NCBI RefSeq assembly: GCF_000192435.1
Contig: NZ_AEUD01000003.1
Coordinates: forward strand, 292,449 to 356,448
Source of the DNA: Gordonia neofelifaecis NRRL B-59395
GTDB taxonomy: Bacteria > Actinomycetota > Actinomycetes > Mycobacteriales > Mycobacteriaceae
Reading direction: 5' to 3'
DNA: 64,000 nt
In this document: positions 53,843-62,646 of the stretch, in pieces
Position numbering within the stretch: position 1 is the stretch's first letter
Layout: the number at the start of each line of letters is the position of its first letter
The notes under the pieces: generated by a model
The model's input: only the letters and a program-made list of their open reading frames with translations
What the model was told of the DNA's origin: nothing
Databases searched by the model: none
Position numbers and translations under genes: made by a program

Positions 53843-55327
53843 ATGGAACCTGACGGCCTAGTCCCCTATCGGCCAGTACGCGGCCGACCGCGACAGGCGA
53901 GTGGAGCGTGGGTCTGCGACCGGTGCGGCAGATCGACCACCCGGACGCAGGCACACTGGCCCGAAGGCCGAATCTGCTTCACCTGCTGGTTCACCGCGAT
54001 CCACACTCACGGAACATGCCCGGTATGCGGCGTCGAACGACTTCTACCTGGACCACCCCTGCCCGACGGCACCCCGGTGTGCGGGCCGTGCGCAGGTATC
54101 GTCGACGACTTTCGATGCAGCCGCTGCGGCGAGGAGTCCGGTCACCACCGCGGGACGATATGCGCTCGCTGCGCCGTCCGGGACGACCTACACGAGATCA
54201 TGGGCGGGCCGCCGTCCGACCCAATCCTCAGCGGCCTCGTCGACGCGCTATGCGTCGCTAAGCGACCCGAGTCGACGATGATCTGGAAGCGGTCACCGAA
54301 AGTCCAGGAACTGCTCAAGGGGCTAGGAACCGGCGCCATCGCCGCCACGCACGAAGGCTTAGACACCCTACCCAGTCGGGCAGCAGAACATCTGCGGACA
54401 TTGATGGAATACCACGGCCTACTGCCTCCCCGAGACCGGTGGCTGCCACGCTTCGAACAATGGATCGATGACAAGCTGATCGACCTGCCGACCGAGGTCG
54501 CCCGGCCCGCTCGCCACTTCGCGACGTGGCACCATCTGCGGCGGATTCGCGCAATCGCCGATGCCGGCGGCGATACCCAGCCATCGGTGCGATCGGCCAA
54601 ACAAGAGATCACCGAGACCGTCAAGTTCCTGAGCTGGCTGAGGTCCACCTACGGACGCACGATCGAGACCTGCACGCAACACGACGTCGACCAGTGGATC
54701 GCAACAGGTCCGACAACGCGATACACGATCCGAACGTTCCTGGTCATCTGCAAACAAGACAGACTCAATACCGCCGTGCAGCTCGGCCACCGGGCTCCGA
54801 AGACGACACCATCCTTGACTCAAGCCCAGCGGATCGCCTGGATCAGCGAACTGCTCACTGGTGACAGTGAGACTCTCCCTTACAGAGTCGCTGGGGTCCT
54901 GATTCTGCTGTATGCGCAGCCGCTGAAAAGCATTGTCCGACTGCAGACATCATCGATCATCGACGGCAATCCGATGGCGATCACTTTCGGCAAGCACCCC
55001 GTCGACGTGCCCAAACCGTTCGCTCAACTCGTCCGCGACGTGCTCGCCCATCGCACGAATCTACGCACCAGTGGACACGGCAATCCCTGGTTGTTTCCCG
55101 GCACGCATGCCGGAGATCATCTCCATCCCGACACGATCATGCATCGCCTGCGCCTGATCGGCATGAGCAACCTCGGTGCCCGCAACAGCGCACTCGACGA
55201 CCTCGTGCTCGAGTGCCCTCCGTCCGTCGTCGCCGACGCATTGGGCTACAGCCATCAGGTTGCGTTCCTTCACGCTGAACGCTCCGGCGAAACGTGGGCT
55301 CGGTATGCCGGTCGACGACTGCGGTGA
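53843..55327 (+). CDS. Zinc-ribbon plus degenerate integrase-like protein, module B gene 3
   Basis: A 494-residue paralogue of 1734-3218, with identical length. N-terminal zinc clusters (CDRCGRST..CFTCW, CPVCG..CGPC, CSRCGEESG..CARC) and a C-terminal integrase-like part (LLYAQPLKSIVRL, LGARNSALDDL, DALGYSHQ, WARY). As in module A the first catalytic Arg motif is replaced, so the loss predates the duplication. RBS GGTGAAGACAGG before ATG 53843. Confidence 0.75.
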   Translation: MEPDGLVPYRPVRGRPRQASGAWVCDRCGRSTTRTQAHWPEGRICFTCWFTAIHTHGTCPVCGVERLLPGPPLPDGTPVCGPCAGIVDDFRCSRCGEESGHHRGTICARCAVRDDLHEIMGGPPSDPILSGLVDALCVAKRPESTMIWKRSPKVQELLKGLGTGAIAATHEGLDTLPSRAAEHLRTLMEYHGLLPPRDRWLPRFEQWIDDKLIDLPTEVARPARHFATWHHLRRIRAIADAGGDTQPSVRSAKQEITETVKFLSWLRSTYGRTIETCTQHDVDQWIATGPTTRYTIRTFLVICKQDRLNTAVQLGHRAPKTTPSLTQAQRIAWISELLTGDSETLPYRVAGVLILLYAQPLKSIVRLQTSSIIDGNPMAITFGKHPVDVPKPFAQLVRDVLAHRTNLRTSGHGNPWLFPGTHAGDHLHPDTIMHRLRLIGMSNLGARNSALDDLVLECPPSVVADALGYSHQVAFLHAERSGETWARYAGRRLR

Positions 55328-55333
55328 CGTCGG

Positions 55334-55352
55334 CCGGACCATCACGGTCCGG
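55334..55352. terminator. Hairpin between converging module B and lspA
   Basis: CCGGACC (55334-55340), loop ATCAC, GGTCCGG (55346-55352), between two genes that converge (stops at 55327 and 55376). Suits a bidirectional terminator. Confidence 0.55.
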
Positions 55353-55375
55353 AGACAGCACAACATCGCACCAGC

Positions 55376-55906
55376 TCACTGGTCCTCAGCCGGTACCTGC
55401 CCCTCGTTCTGCGATGGTGATTCGTGTGGGTCGACAATGATGCACACGACGAGGGTGAGGGCGCCTAGGACGATGAACGTGTCGGCGAGATTGAACGTGG
55501 GCCACCAGCCGGTGTGTAGGTAGTCTGTGACTTTTCCGTCCGGTATGCGGTCGATGATGTTAGCGATCGCTCCGCCCAGGACGGCGGCAATCGCGACGCG
55601 CCAGAGCAGTCCGTGGGAGTCTGCGGTACGCCAACCGAGGACCGCGACTCCACACGTGACCGCGGCGGGAATGACCAGCAGTACCCACCCCGGAGCGGTG
55701 GCGGCAAAGGAGAAGGCCGCGCCCGAATTGAACGCTAACTGCAGGTCCACCGGCCCGGCCTCTATTCGGGTGCCGTCAAGTGCATCGACTGCCCATGCCT
55801 TGGCGGCCACGTCAACGATGACGAAGGTCAGGGCCAGCAGCAGCATCCCCAGGCGGCGGGCATATCCCGACCTACCGCCTGACACCGCCGGACCAGACGG
55901 GGTCAT
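55376..55906 (-). CDS. lspA: Lipoprotein signal peptidase (SPase II)
   Basis: A 176-residue aspartyl membrane protease that removes signal peptides from lipoproteins. Four membrane helices; the catalytic Asp residues are in GGAIANIIDRIPDGKVTDYL and FNLADTFIVLG, with NSGAAFSF near the second helix. It overlaps the metal ATPase gene by 4 bp, so it is co-translated with it. Accessory lspA genes are typical of lead-resistance operons (PbrC), which supports a metal role here. Confidence 0.92.
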   Translation of the reverse strand: MTPSGPAVSGGRSGYARRLGMLLLALTFVIVDVAAKAWAVDALDGTRIEAGPVDLQLAFNSGAAFSFAATAPGWVLLVIPAAVTCGVAVLGWRTADSHGLLWRVAIAAVLGGAIANIIDRIPDGKVTDYLHTGWWPTFNLADTFIVLGALTLVVCIIVDPHESPSQNEGQVPAEDQ

Positions 55907-57903
55907 CGGTTCGCCCCGACTGCTACCGATGCTCCAGCGGTATCGGCCATCGTCAGGCGGTTCTTGACCCGCCCAGCACGGACGCCGTTGGCGATGACGA
56001 CGATCTCACCGAGTTCGTGGACAGCGACCACCGCGGCCAACCCGAGCAACCCGAACAGTGCGAGCGGGATGAGAACGGCGATCAGACCAAGGGACAGCCC
56101 CACATTTTGCAGCATGATGGTCCGCGCCTGACGAGCATGATCGAGCGCTTGAGGCAGCACCCGCAGGTCCTCGCCCATCAGTGCCACGTCCGCGGTTTCA
56201 ATCGCGACATCAGAACCCATCGCGCCCATGGCGATTCCCAAGTCAGCTGTGGCCAGTGCGGGAGCATCGTTGACCCCGTCACCGACCATTGCGATGAATC
56301 CGTCGCCGCGCAGCGTGGACACGATTCGTGCCTTGTCTTCTGGACGCAGATCCGCATGGACATCGTCGATCCCGGCGATCTGTGCAAGAGCAGTCGCCGT
56401 CGCGGCATTGTCACCGGTGAGCATCACCACGGCATTTCCAGAATCGTGCATGTGCGTGATGACCTCCCGTGCTTCGGGGCGAAGCTCATCACGTACCGCG
56501 ACGACTCCGAGGAGACGTTGGTCTTCCTCGACGAGAACCGCGGTTGCACCATCAGCTTGAAAGGCCGCGACCCGGTCGGCCAGAGCACCCGCATCGATCC
56601 AACCCGGCCGCCCAAGCCGAGCGGGGCGACCCTCGACCAGACCGGTCAGACCCGCTCCTGGCACCGCCTGTACATCAGTCGCAGCCCTACTCACCCCACC
56701 GTCAGCTGCAAGGATCGCACGAGCCAGAGGATGTTCACTGTGAGCTTCCAGCGCCGCGGCAACCGCGAGCACTCGCGCCTGCTCAATCGAATGCCCAACG
56801 TCGCCGGTCACACCGGGTTCTCCCGCGACCTCGTTCGCCTGACCGCCAACAGCAACACCGACAACAACCGGCTTGTTCGCGGTGAGCGTTCCCGTCTTGT
56901 CAACAGCCACGATCCGGACCCGGCCGAGAGACTCCAACGCCGCACCACCTTTGACCAGCACACCAATCTTGCTGGCGGCGCCGATAGCAGCAACCACTGT
57001 CACCGGAACCGAGATTGCCAGCGCACAGGGTGAGGCTGCCACCAGCACCACAAGAGCTCGTTCCACCCACGTCGCCGGGTCGCCAAACACTGCGCCGATA
57101 CCCGCGATCACAGCGGCCATGAGCATGATTGCCGGAACCAGCGGCTTAGCAATCCGGTCAGCTAACCGCTGCGCATCGCCTTTTCGAGACTGCTCCGCCT
57201 CGACAATCTGCACAATCTTCGCCAGCGAATTGTTCTCCGCAGTAGCGCTGACATCAACGGCCAACACACCAGTGCCGTTGATCGATCCCGCGAACACGAC
57301 GTCCCCAGGATTCGCTTCAATCGGCACCGATTCGCCAGTAATCGCCGATACATCCAGCGACGATCGCCCCTCGCTTATGCGCCCATCAGTGGCGATACGC
57401 TCACCCGGCTTGATCAGGATCTGATCCCCGACACGAAGAACTGACGGCGACACCGCTGTCGGGACGCCCGCCCTCAACACCATCGCCGAATCTGGGACCA
57501 GATCCAACAACGCCCGCAGGCCCCGACGAGTACGACCAACGGCGTACTCCTCAAGGCCCTCGCTAATCGAGAACAACACCGCGAGCATCGCCGCTTCCCC
57601 GACCTCACCGAGAATCACCGCACCCACCGCAGCGATCGTCATCAGCGTTCCAACGCCGATCTTCCCCGATGCCAGCCGCCGCAGTGTCGACGGGACAAAC
57701 GTCGCCGCGCCTACTAGCAGAGCACCCCACTCCAGGGTCGTACTGATCGTCCTCGGACCATCTGCCCAGCCAGTGAGATAGGCGGCCACCAACAACAATC
57801 CGGCAACCGCAGCTGCCTGAAGTTCTCGGACGTTCCACCAATGTCCAGGCGCCTGCTCATCCTCCCCGATCTCGTCGTGCCCACATCCACATGCATCACT
57901 CAT
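55903..57903 (-). CDS. P1B-type heavy-metal-transporting ATPase
   Basis: A 666-residue metal efflux ATPase. The N-terminus is short and CGCGH-rich (SDACGCGHDEIGED) without a full HMA domain. The membrane metal site is VAASPCALAISVPV (SPC), the phosphorylation site DKTGTLT, the HP motif SEHPLARAI, the hinge GDGVNDAPAL, and the last helix has AVHELGEIVVIANGVR. The SPC form fits the CtpG/CadA-like actinobacterial pumps; paired with a CmtR-like regulator and lspA, lead or cadmium is the most likely substrate (inference). Confidence 0.9.
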   Translation of the reverse strand: MSDACGCGHDEIGEDEQAPGHWWNVRELQAAAVAGLLLVAAYLTGWADGPRTISTTLEWGALLVGAATFVPSTLRRLASGKIGVGTLMTIAAVGAVILGEVGEAAMLAVLFSISEGLEEYAVGRTRRGLRALLDLVPDSAMVLRAGVPTAVSPSVLRVGDQILIKPGERIATDGRISEGRSSLDVSAITGESVPIEANPGDVVFAGSINGTGVLAVDVSATAENNSLAKIVQIVEAEQSRKGDAQRLADRIAKPLVPAIMLMAAVIAGIGAVFGDPATWVERALVVLVAASPCALAISVPVTVVAAIGAASKIGVLVKGGAALESLGRVRIVAVDKTGTLTANKPVVVGVAVGGQANEVAGEPGVTGDVGHSIEQARVLAVAAALEAHSEHPLARAILAADGGVSRAATDVQAVPGAGLTGLVEGRPARLGRPGWIDAGALADRVAAFQADGATAVLVEEDQRLLGVVAVRDELRPEAREVITHMHDSGNAVVMLTGDNAATATALAQIAGIDDVHADLRPEDKARIVSTLRGDGFIAMVGDGVNDAPALATADLGIAMGAMGSDVAIETADVALMGEDLRVLPQALDHARQARTIMLQNVGLSLGLIAVLIPLALFGLLGLAAVVAVHELGEIVVIANGVRAGRVKNRLTMADTAGASVAVGANR

Positions 57904-58322
57904 CGTCGATCACCCCCCACACCGCGGATCTCCTCAACGACCGCGCCGGCAGTGGCCTCACCATCGCAGGCACTGTCCAACCCATAGTTGGGACACAGCA
58001 CTACGGCACTGCCCGTCGCAGCAAGCACCGTCTCAGCCGCCGCCAGCAGGTCGAGAAGCTCCGGCCGCGCCAGACGGTAGAACACCTGCCTGCCCTCTGG
58101 CCGACCCACCACCAATCCGCAGTCCCGCAGGCACGCAACATGCGCGGACACTGTCGACTGAGCAAGACCCAACTCAGCCATCAGATCAGCCACTCGAGCC
58201 TCACCACTGCGGGCCAATCGAGCCGCGATCGCTAGCCGGGTCCCGTCAGACAAACTCCGAAACAACGCGACCGCAGGATCGAGCTCCGTCCCCACCATCA
58301 CCGAACATCTATTCATCGTCAT
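57900..58322 (-). CDS. CmtR-like ArsR-family Cd/Pb sensor
   Basis: A 140-residue ArsR/SmtB repressor. The HTH part is DLMAELGLAQSTVSAHVACLRDCGLVVGRPEGRQVFYRL; the Cys-x3-Cys in ACLRDC and a later Cys in VVLCPNYG match the metal ligands of mycobacterial CmtR, which senses Cd(II) and Pb(II). It overlaps the ATPase gene by 4 bp and controls it. ATG 58322 is used here, but 58316 and 58298 are possible; a palindrome overlaps the first codons. Confidence 0.85.
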   Translation of the reverse strand: MTMNRCSVMVGTELDPAVALFRSLSDGTRLAIAARLARSGEARVADLMAELGLAQSTVSAHVACLRDCGLVVGRPEGRQVFYRLARPELLDLLAAAETVLAATGSAVVLCPNYGLDSACDGEATAGAVVEEIRGVGGDRR

Positions 58323-58332
58323 ACGACGATGA
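58313..58332. promoter_or_regulatory. TCATCGTC-N4-GACGATGA palindrome, likely CmtR-like operator
   Basis: Perfect 8-bp arms (58313-58320 and 58325-58332) at the start of the regulator gene and 65 bp before the divergent methyltransferase. The overlap with the proposed start codon hints at leaderless transcription or at a start further downstream. Confidence 0.6.
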
Positions 58333-58396
58333 TAGCGTCCAGGCACGGTGGAATCGAAGCTCCCACCTCACCCGCACCCCGAAGGAGCAATCCGCG

Positions 58397-58999
58397 ATGC
58401 CGTCGATGTCACAAGTCGAAGCACTGTTCTGCCGAAGCGCACCATGGGAGACCGCGACCAGTCGGTGGGTGCTCCCTTGGGCTCTACAAGGAGTCCAGCC
58501 CAACGGCGCCCTCCTCGAGATTGGCGGCGGCGGTGGCGCTATGGCGGCCCACATTCTGGCGGCAAGCCCAGAACCGCAGACGACAACCATTACCGTCACC
58601 GACTTCGACCCCCGAATGGTCACAGCCGCTCAAGACCGCCTCCGCGCCTTCGGTGACCGCGCGCACACCCGGGTTGCAGACGCAACTGCTTTACCATTCG
58701 CCGACGGCCAGTTCGACATGGTCGTCTCGTTCATCATGCTCCACCACGTCGTCGACTGGGAGCAAGCACTAGCCGAAGCAGTCCGAGTGCTCAAACCAGG
58801 AGGAGTCCTGGTCGGCTACGACCTCCTCAGTACCCCACCGGCCCGCATTCTCCACCGACTCGAAGGCGCACCGCACCGCTTCATCAAACCCGGCCAACTA
58901 CTCCCCGAACTCAAGAAGTTGCCGCTCACAGAAACATCTGTTCAAGAAAACGTACTATTAGCCAAGTTCCGCGCAACTCGGACACCCCGACCCAGATAG
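58397..58999 (+). CDS. SAM-dependent methyltransferase (type 11)
   Basis: A 200-residue class I methyltransferase. The SAM site is LLEIGGGGGAMAAHIL (motif I), then VTDFDPRMV, VADATALPFADGQFDMVVS and the post-motif LKPGGVLVGYDLL. The substrate is unknown. It is divergent from the CmtR-like gene over a shared operator and could be metal-regulated. It has no Cys pattern of ArsM-type arsenite methyltransferases, so I do not assign that role. ATG 58397 follows GAAGGAG. Confidence 0.8.
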   Translation: MPSMSQVEALFCRSAPWETATSRWVLPWALQGVQPNGALLEIGGGGGAMAAHILAASPEPQTTTITVTDFDPRMVTAAQDRLRAFGDRAHTRVADATALPFADGQFDMVVSFIMLHHVVDWEQALAEAVRVLKPGGVLVGYDLLSTPPARILHRLEGAPHRFIKPGQLLPELKKLPLTETSVQENVLLAKFRATRTPRPR

Positions 59000-59036
59000 A
59001 GGCAGCCCCATAACATCCCGGCCGACCATAGATTCG

Positions 59037-59342
59037 CTACCGATGACTACGCTCCGTTAGCACGAACGCCAACTGCTCGACAGTCGGCACTCCAGCAAGA
59101 CCCGAGTCAGTGAGGTAGACGCGACACGCAAGATCATTAACCCCAGCGGCACCTTCGAACGCATCACGTCCATCAACAAGAATCGTCGGAGATCCAGCGA
59201 ACGACGCCGCCTCCACCTCCGACGAAATCAGCCTGAAACGAAGGTCGATTCCAACATTCAACGCCGCCGCAGCATCCTCAACTCGACCCGCAGCTTCCCT
59301 CCAATGTGGGCATCCATCGACATACAGGACCTCAACTTGCAT
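59037..59342 (-). CDS. Small thioredoxin-like protein
   Basis: A 101-residue thioredoxin-fold protein: VEVLYVDGCPHWREAAGRVEDA has one Cys at the usual active-site place, followed by FAGSPTILVDGRDAF (cis-Pro) and a CRVY motif. Such proteins often accompany mercury, arsenic and selenium genes in actinobacteria; the biochemical role is unsettled. ATG 59342 gives the family N-terminus; the frame is open upstream but without similarity. Confidence 0.75.
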   Translation of the reverse strand: MQVEVLYVDGCPHWREAAGRVEDAAAALNVGIDLRFRLISSEVEAASFAGSPTILVDGRDAFEGAAGVNDLACRVYLTDSGLAGVPTVEQLAFVLTERSHR

Positions 59343-59389
59343 AGCTCGAGTTTCCCCGACTCGCCCAGAAAAGAGAGATCCGAACTGCT

Positions 59390-59651
59390 GACACCCGCGA
59401 ACTTCGGGTTTCCCGACTCCGTCGTCGTCCGGCTGCGTACGTGGCTCGACGCGTGGACGGCGAACTTCGCCGACGCACCGAGCGACGACCAGCACACGTG
59501 GCGTCGCGGATTCGACGTCGCCGGCTGGCTTCACGAAGGCGATACACTGGCCGACCTCATCGCCGAGTCGCTCCCCGACTACACCGTCGAACGCCAGTAT
59601 CGGACTTACGCAGCTAACGCCGTGCGGCGCGATGCCGATCACCCCGGCTAA
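59390..59651 (+). pseudogene. Fragment of a conserved hypothetical gene
   Basis: NFGFPDSVVVRLRTWLDAWTANFADAP..WRRGFDVAGWLHEGDTLADLIAESLPDYTVE has good protein-like composition and resembles common actinobacterial hypothetical proteins. It has no proper start in its frame: the only ATG (59304) lies inside the divergent thioredoxin-like gene. Probably a C-terminal remnant. It meets the end of the arsR gene at 59648-59651. Confidence 0.45.
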
Positions 59652-60001
59652 CAGCAGGTGTCGAGCACTCCTCTCAGTGCTTCCAGCGAGTCCGGTTCGG
59701 CGCGATGCAGGACGTTCACGCCTCGACGCTCGGAGCTGACTAGGCCCGCCTTTTTGAGTTGACCGAGGTGGTGGCTCACCGTACCCGCCGAGAGTGCGAG
59801 CGCCTCGGCGAGATCACTGGTGCTGATCGCACCTGGTCGGGCGCCCATGAGGATGGAGACCAGCTGAATTCGCGCCGGATCGGCCAGCGCCTTGAGCCGG
59901 AGAGCCAGCTCTAGGGCCGCATCCGCTTCCATTGGACCTGCGGAGATCGGTGCACAGCAGATCGGAGCACTGATGTCGACCACAGGGAGCGTCTTGGGCA
60001 T
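59648..60001 (-). CDS. arsR: ArsR-family repressor (locus B, divergent)
   Basis: A 117-residue paralogue of 3246-3599 with the same Cys pair at residues 15-16 (PICCAP), HTH (SDLAEALALSAGTVSHHLGQLKKAGLV) and C-terminal Cys pair. Divergent from arsI with a TTGACATATGTCAA palindrome at 60022-60035 between them. Confidence 0.88.
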   Translation of the reverse strand: MPKTLPVVDISAPICCAPISAGPMEADAALELALRLKALADPARIQLVSILMGARPGAISTSDLAEALALSAGTVSHHLGQLKKAGLVSSERRGVNVLHRAEPDSLEALRGVLDTCC

Positions 60002-60021
60002 GACCCCAACCTACCCATCCG

Positions 60022-60035
60022 TTGACATATGTCAA
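60022..60035. promoter_or_regulatory. ArsR operator, locus B
   Basis: TTGACATATGTCAA is a perfect 14-bp palindrome, 21 bp before the arsR start. The counterpart in locus A is at 3619-3636. Confidence 0.68.
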
Positions 60036-60096
60036 ACTCTGGTCTAGAACTTGAGTCGCAACACTTTTGATTTATGTCGAATCCTTGGAGGATCTC

Positions 60097-60552
60097 ATGT
60101 CACGCGTGCAACTCGCCCTCAACGTCGACGATCTCGACCAGTCGATCGCCTTCTACACCAAGCTGTTCGGCGTCGGCCCGGCGAAGGTCAAGCCGGGCTA
60201 CGCCAACTTCGCCGTCACTGAGCCCGCACTGAAGTTGGTGCTGCTGGAGAATCCCGGCCAGGGCGGCAGCATCAATCACCTCGGCGTTGAGGTCGATTCC
60301 AGTGAGAAGGTGCACGCCGAGATCGCCCGATTCACCGAAGAGAAGCTGTTCACCGAAGAGGAGATCGGAGCAACCTGCTGCTTTGCCACTCAGGACAAGG
60401 TGTGGGTCACTGCTCCCGACGCCGAGCGGTGGGAGGTCTACACCGTGTTGGCCGACGCTGAGACCTTCAACGGCGAACCGGTCGCCGCCGCGGCCCCCGT
60501 CGGCGAATCTACGTCCGCGGCATGCTGCACTCCCGCGGCGAACTGCTGCTGA
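60097..60552 (+). CDS. arsI: ArsI/CadI-type C-As lyase (locus B)
   Basis: A 151-residue homologue of the protein at 3696-4169: RVQLALNVDDLDQSIAFY, His in NHLGVEV, substrate Cys pair in ATCCFATQDKVWV, and a Cys-rich tail (SAACCTPAANCC). ATG 60097 with TTGGAGG upstream. Confidence 0.9.
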   Translation: MSRVQLALNVDDLDQSIAFYTKLFGVGPAKVKPGYANFAVTEPALKLVLLENPGQGGSINHLGVEVDSSEKVHAEIARFTEEKLFTEEEIGATCCFATQDKVWVTAPDAERWEVYTVLADAETFNGEPVAAAAPVGESTSAACCTPAANCC

Positions 60553-60579
60553 ACGCGACCTTCTCTTAGGGCTGCCAGG

Positions 60580-60612
60580 CTGGTCGCCACCCGATGCCGG
60601 GGTGGCGACCAG
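60580..60612 (+). terminator. Hairpin between arsI and second arsR, locus B
   Basis: CTGGTCGCCACCC (60580-60592) pairs with GGGTGGCGACCAG (to 60612) around a short loop, followed by TCCCGTTT. Same position as the hairpin at 4192-4223. Confidence 0.65.
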
Positions 60613-60650
60613 TCCCGTTTCGAACGTGGACTGCATGCACCCTTGCAACC

Positions 60651-60675
60651 AGTATCGATATCTGTCAATATCGAT
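60651..60675. promoter_or_regulatory. Tandem ATCGAT operator of second arsR, locus B
   Basis: AGTATCGAT (60651-60659) and AATATCGAT (60667-60675), 16-bp period, ending 2 bp before the start codon, exactly as in locus A (4234-4258). Confidence 0.62.
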
Positions 60676-60677
60676 GT

Positions 60678-61052
60678 ATGTCGAACTCGATTCCGTTGAC
60701 CGATGTCACTGTGCGGTGCTCACCGTTGGTGCGTGAGCCCCTCTCGGAGCGGCAGTCGGTTGATCTTGCTGTGGTGTTCAAAGCACTCGCCGACCCGATC
60801 CGGTTGCGACTGTTCAGCTTGATCGCCAGCCACGAGGGCGGTGAGGCGTGCGTGTGTGACATCTCCCCGGCCGTCGACGTTTCGCAACCGACGATCTCCC
60901 ATCACCTGAAGGTCCTCAAGAACGCCGGTTTGCTCGAGTCTGAGCGCCGCGCGTCGTGGGTGTACTACCGCGTTATCCCCGATGTTCTGTCCTCGCTCGC
61001 CGGGATCCTGCAGTCCGGCGAGCTCGCCAGCTCGATGGAGGTTCACTCGTGA
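60678..61052 (+). CDS. arsR: ArsR-family repressor with ACVCDIS site (locus B)
   Basis: A 124-residue homologue of 4261-4623, with GGEACVCDISPAVDVSQPTISHHLKVLKNAGLLESE containing the As(III)-binding Cys-x-Cys at the recognition region. The stop overlaps the acr3 GTG start. Confidence 0.9.
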   Translation: MSNSIPLTDVTVRCSPLVREPLSERQSVDLAVVFKALADPIRLRLFSLIASHEGGEACVCDISPAVDVSQPTISHHLKVLKNAGLLESERRASWVYYRVIPDVLSSLAGILQSGELASSMEVHS

Positions 61053-62164
61053 CCAGCCCCACCCCGACGGCCGGGCATCAGCCGGTCGTCGGCAAGCTCT
61101 CGACTCTGGACCGGTTCCTGCCGGTGTGGATCGGCGTCGCCATGGTCGCCGGTCTGCTGCTGGGCCGGATGATCCCCGGACTGAACACCGCGTTGGAGAA
61201 GATCCAGGTCGACGGCGTTTCACTGCCTATCGCCTTGGGCCTGTTGATAATGATGTACCCGGTCCTGGCCAAGGTGCGCTACGACCGCCTCGACACCGTC
61301 ACCGGCGATCGCAAACTACTGCTGGGATCGCTGCTACTGAACTGGGTGCTCGGCCCAGCGCTCATGTTCGCCCTCGCCTGGATCTTCCTGCCCGACCTAC
61401 CCGAGTACCGGACCGGCCTGATCATCGTCGGCCTCGCACGGTGCATCGCCATGGTCATCATCTGGAACGACCTCGCCTGCGGCGATCGTGAGGCAGCAGC
61501 CGTCCTCGTGGCGCTCAACTCGGTGTTCCAGGTGGTGATGTTCGCCGTCCTGGGCTGGTTCTACCTCTCAATCCTGCCGGGCTGGCTGGGCCTGGAACAG
61601 ACGACCATCAGCACCTCTCCGTGGCAGATCGCCAAGTCGGTGCTGATCTTCCTCGGCATCCCGCTGCTCGCCGGATACCTGTCACGCCGGATCGGCGAGA
61701 AGACCAAGGGCCGCGACTGGTACGAAGCGAAGTTCCTGCCCAAGGTCGGGCCGTGGGCACTCTACGGACTGCTGTTCACGATCGTCATCCTCTTCGCCCT
61801 GCAGGGCGAACAGATCACCTCCCGTCCCTGGGACGTCGTCCGCATCGCCGTGCCACTGTTGGTCTACTTCGCAGTGATGTGGGGCGGCGGCTACCTCCTG
61901 GGTGCGGTTATGGGCCTGGGCTACGAACGCACCACCACGCTTGCGTTCACCGCGGCAGGCAACAACTTCGAACTCGCCATCGCCGTCGCGATCGCCACCT
62001 ACGGCGCGACCTCCGGCCAAGCCCTCGCCGGCGTGGTCGGTCCGTTGATCGAGGTCCCTGTGCTGGTCGGCCTGGTCTATGTCTCCCTTGCCCTACGCAA
62101 ACGCTTCCCCCTCACCCCGTCCTCTACCTCCGCTTCCGCGGACTCTTCTAGGAGCATGAACTGA
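61049..62164 (+). CDS. acr3: Acr3-type arsenite efflux permease (locus B)
   Basis: A 371-residue homologue of 4620-5711: [13 protein letters not shown], transport Cys in [19 protein letters not shown], Glu in [12 protein letters not shown]. Starts at GTG 61049 (GTGA overlap with arsR), ends sharing one base with the arsC start. Confidence 0.93.
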   Translation: MTSPTPTAGHQPVVGKLSTLDRFLPVWIGVAMVAGLLLGRMIPGLNTALEKIQVDGVSLPIALGLLIMMYPVLAKVRYDRLDTVTGDRKLLLGSLLLNWVLGPALMFALAWIFLPDLPEYRTGLIIVGLARCIAMVIIWNDLACGDREAAAVLVALNSVFQVVMFAVLGWFYLSILPGWLGLEQTTISTSPWQIAKSVLIFLGIPLLAGYLSRRIGEKTKGRDWYEAKFLPKVGPWALYGLLFTIVILFALQGEQITSRPWDVVRIAVPLLVYFAVMWGGGYLLGAVMGLGYERTTTLAFTAAGNNFELAIAVAIATYGATSGQALAGVVGPLIEVPVLVGLVYVSLALRKRFPLTPSSTSASADSSRSMN

Positions 62165-62604
62165 TGCCCGACGACCTGACGATCACCGAGAACGCGGCCA
62201 CGCCGAGTGTGCTGTTCGTGTGTGTGAAGAACGGCGGCAAGTCTCAGATGGCCGCCGGCCTGATGGGCAAGGCGGTCGGCGAGGCCGTCGAGGTGCACTC
62301 GGCCGGAACCAAACCCGGCACCGCGGTCAACGGGCTGTCTGCCGAGAGCCTGGCCGAGGTCGGCATCGACATCACCGGCGAGACTCCCAAGCCCATCGAT
62401 CCCGAGTTGCTCGCCCGCGTCGACCTGGTGGTCACTCTCGGCCGAGAAGCCGTGGTCGATGCCCCCGCCGGGGTCAGGTTGATCAACTGGGACACTGACG
62501 AACCGTCCGAGCGCGGAATCGACGGGATCGAACGGATGCGCCTGGTCCGCGACGACATCGCTGCCCGCGTCACCGCGCTGGCAGCCGAACTCACCGCGCG
62601 CTAA
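62164..62604 (+). CDS. arsC: Single-cysteine arsenate reductase (locus B)
   Basis: A 146-residue homologue of 5708-6109, with an 11-residue N-terminal extension. P-loop CVKNGGKS with Lys in place of Arg, Cys20 as the only cysteine, acid loop [11 protein letters not shown]. Expected to depend on mycothiol and mycoredoxin. Confidence 0.88.
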   Translation: MPDDLTITENAATPSVLFVCVKNGGKSQMAAGLMGKAVGEAVEVHSAGTKPGTAVNGLSAESLAEVGIDITGETPKPIDPELLARVDLVVTLGREAVVDAPAGVRLINWDTDEPSERGIDGIERMRLVRDDIAARVTALAAELTAR

Positions 62605-62646
62605 CGCCGGAGCTGGGTCGGTATCTACGAACCGGGGTGAAGCCTG

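Noticed and set aside
1-55327. A 52-kb composite transposon bounded by the two recombinase modules
   Set aside because: The modules are clearly diverged at silent sites and no shared outer ends or target duplications are visible, so independent acquisition is as likely.
58397-58999. Assignment of the methyltransferase as ArsM
   Set aside because: The conserved cysteines of arsenite methyltransferases are missing; only generic SAM motifs are visible.
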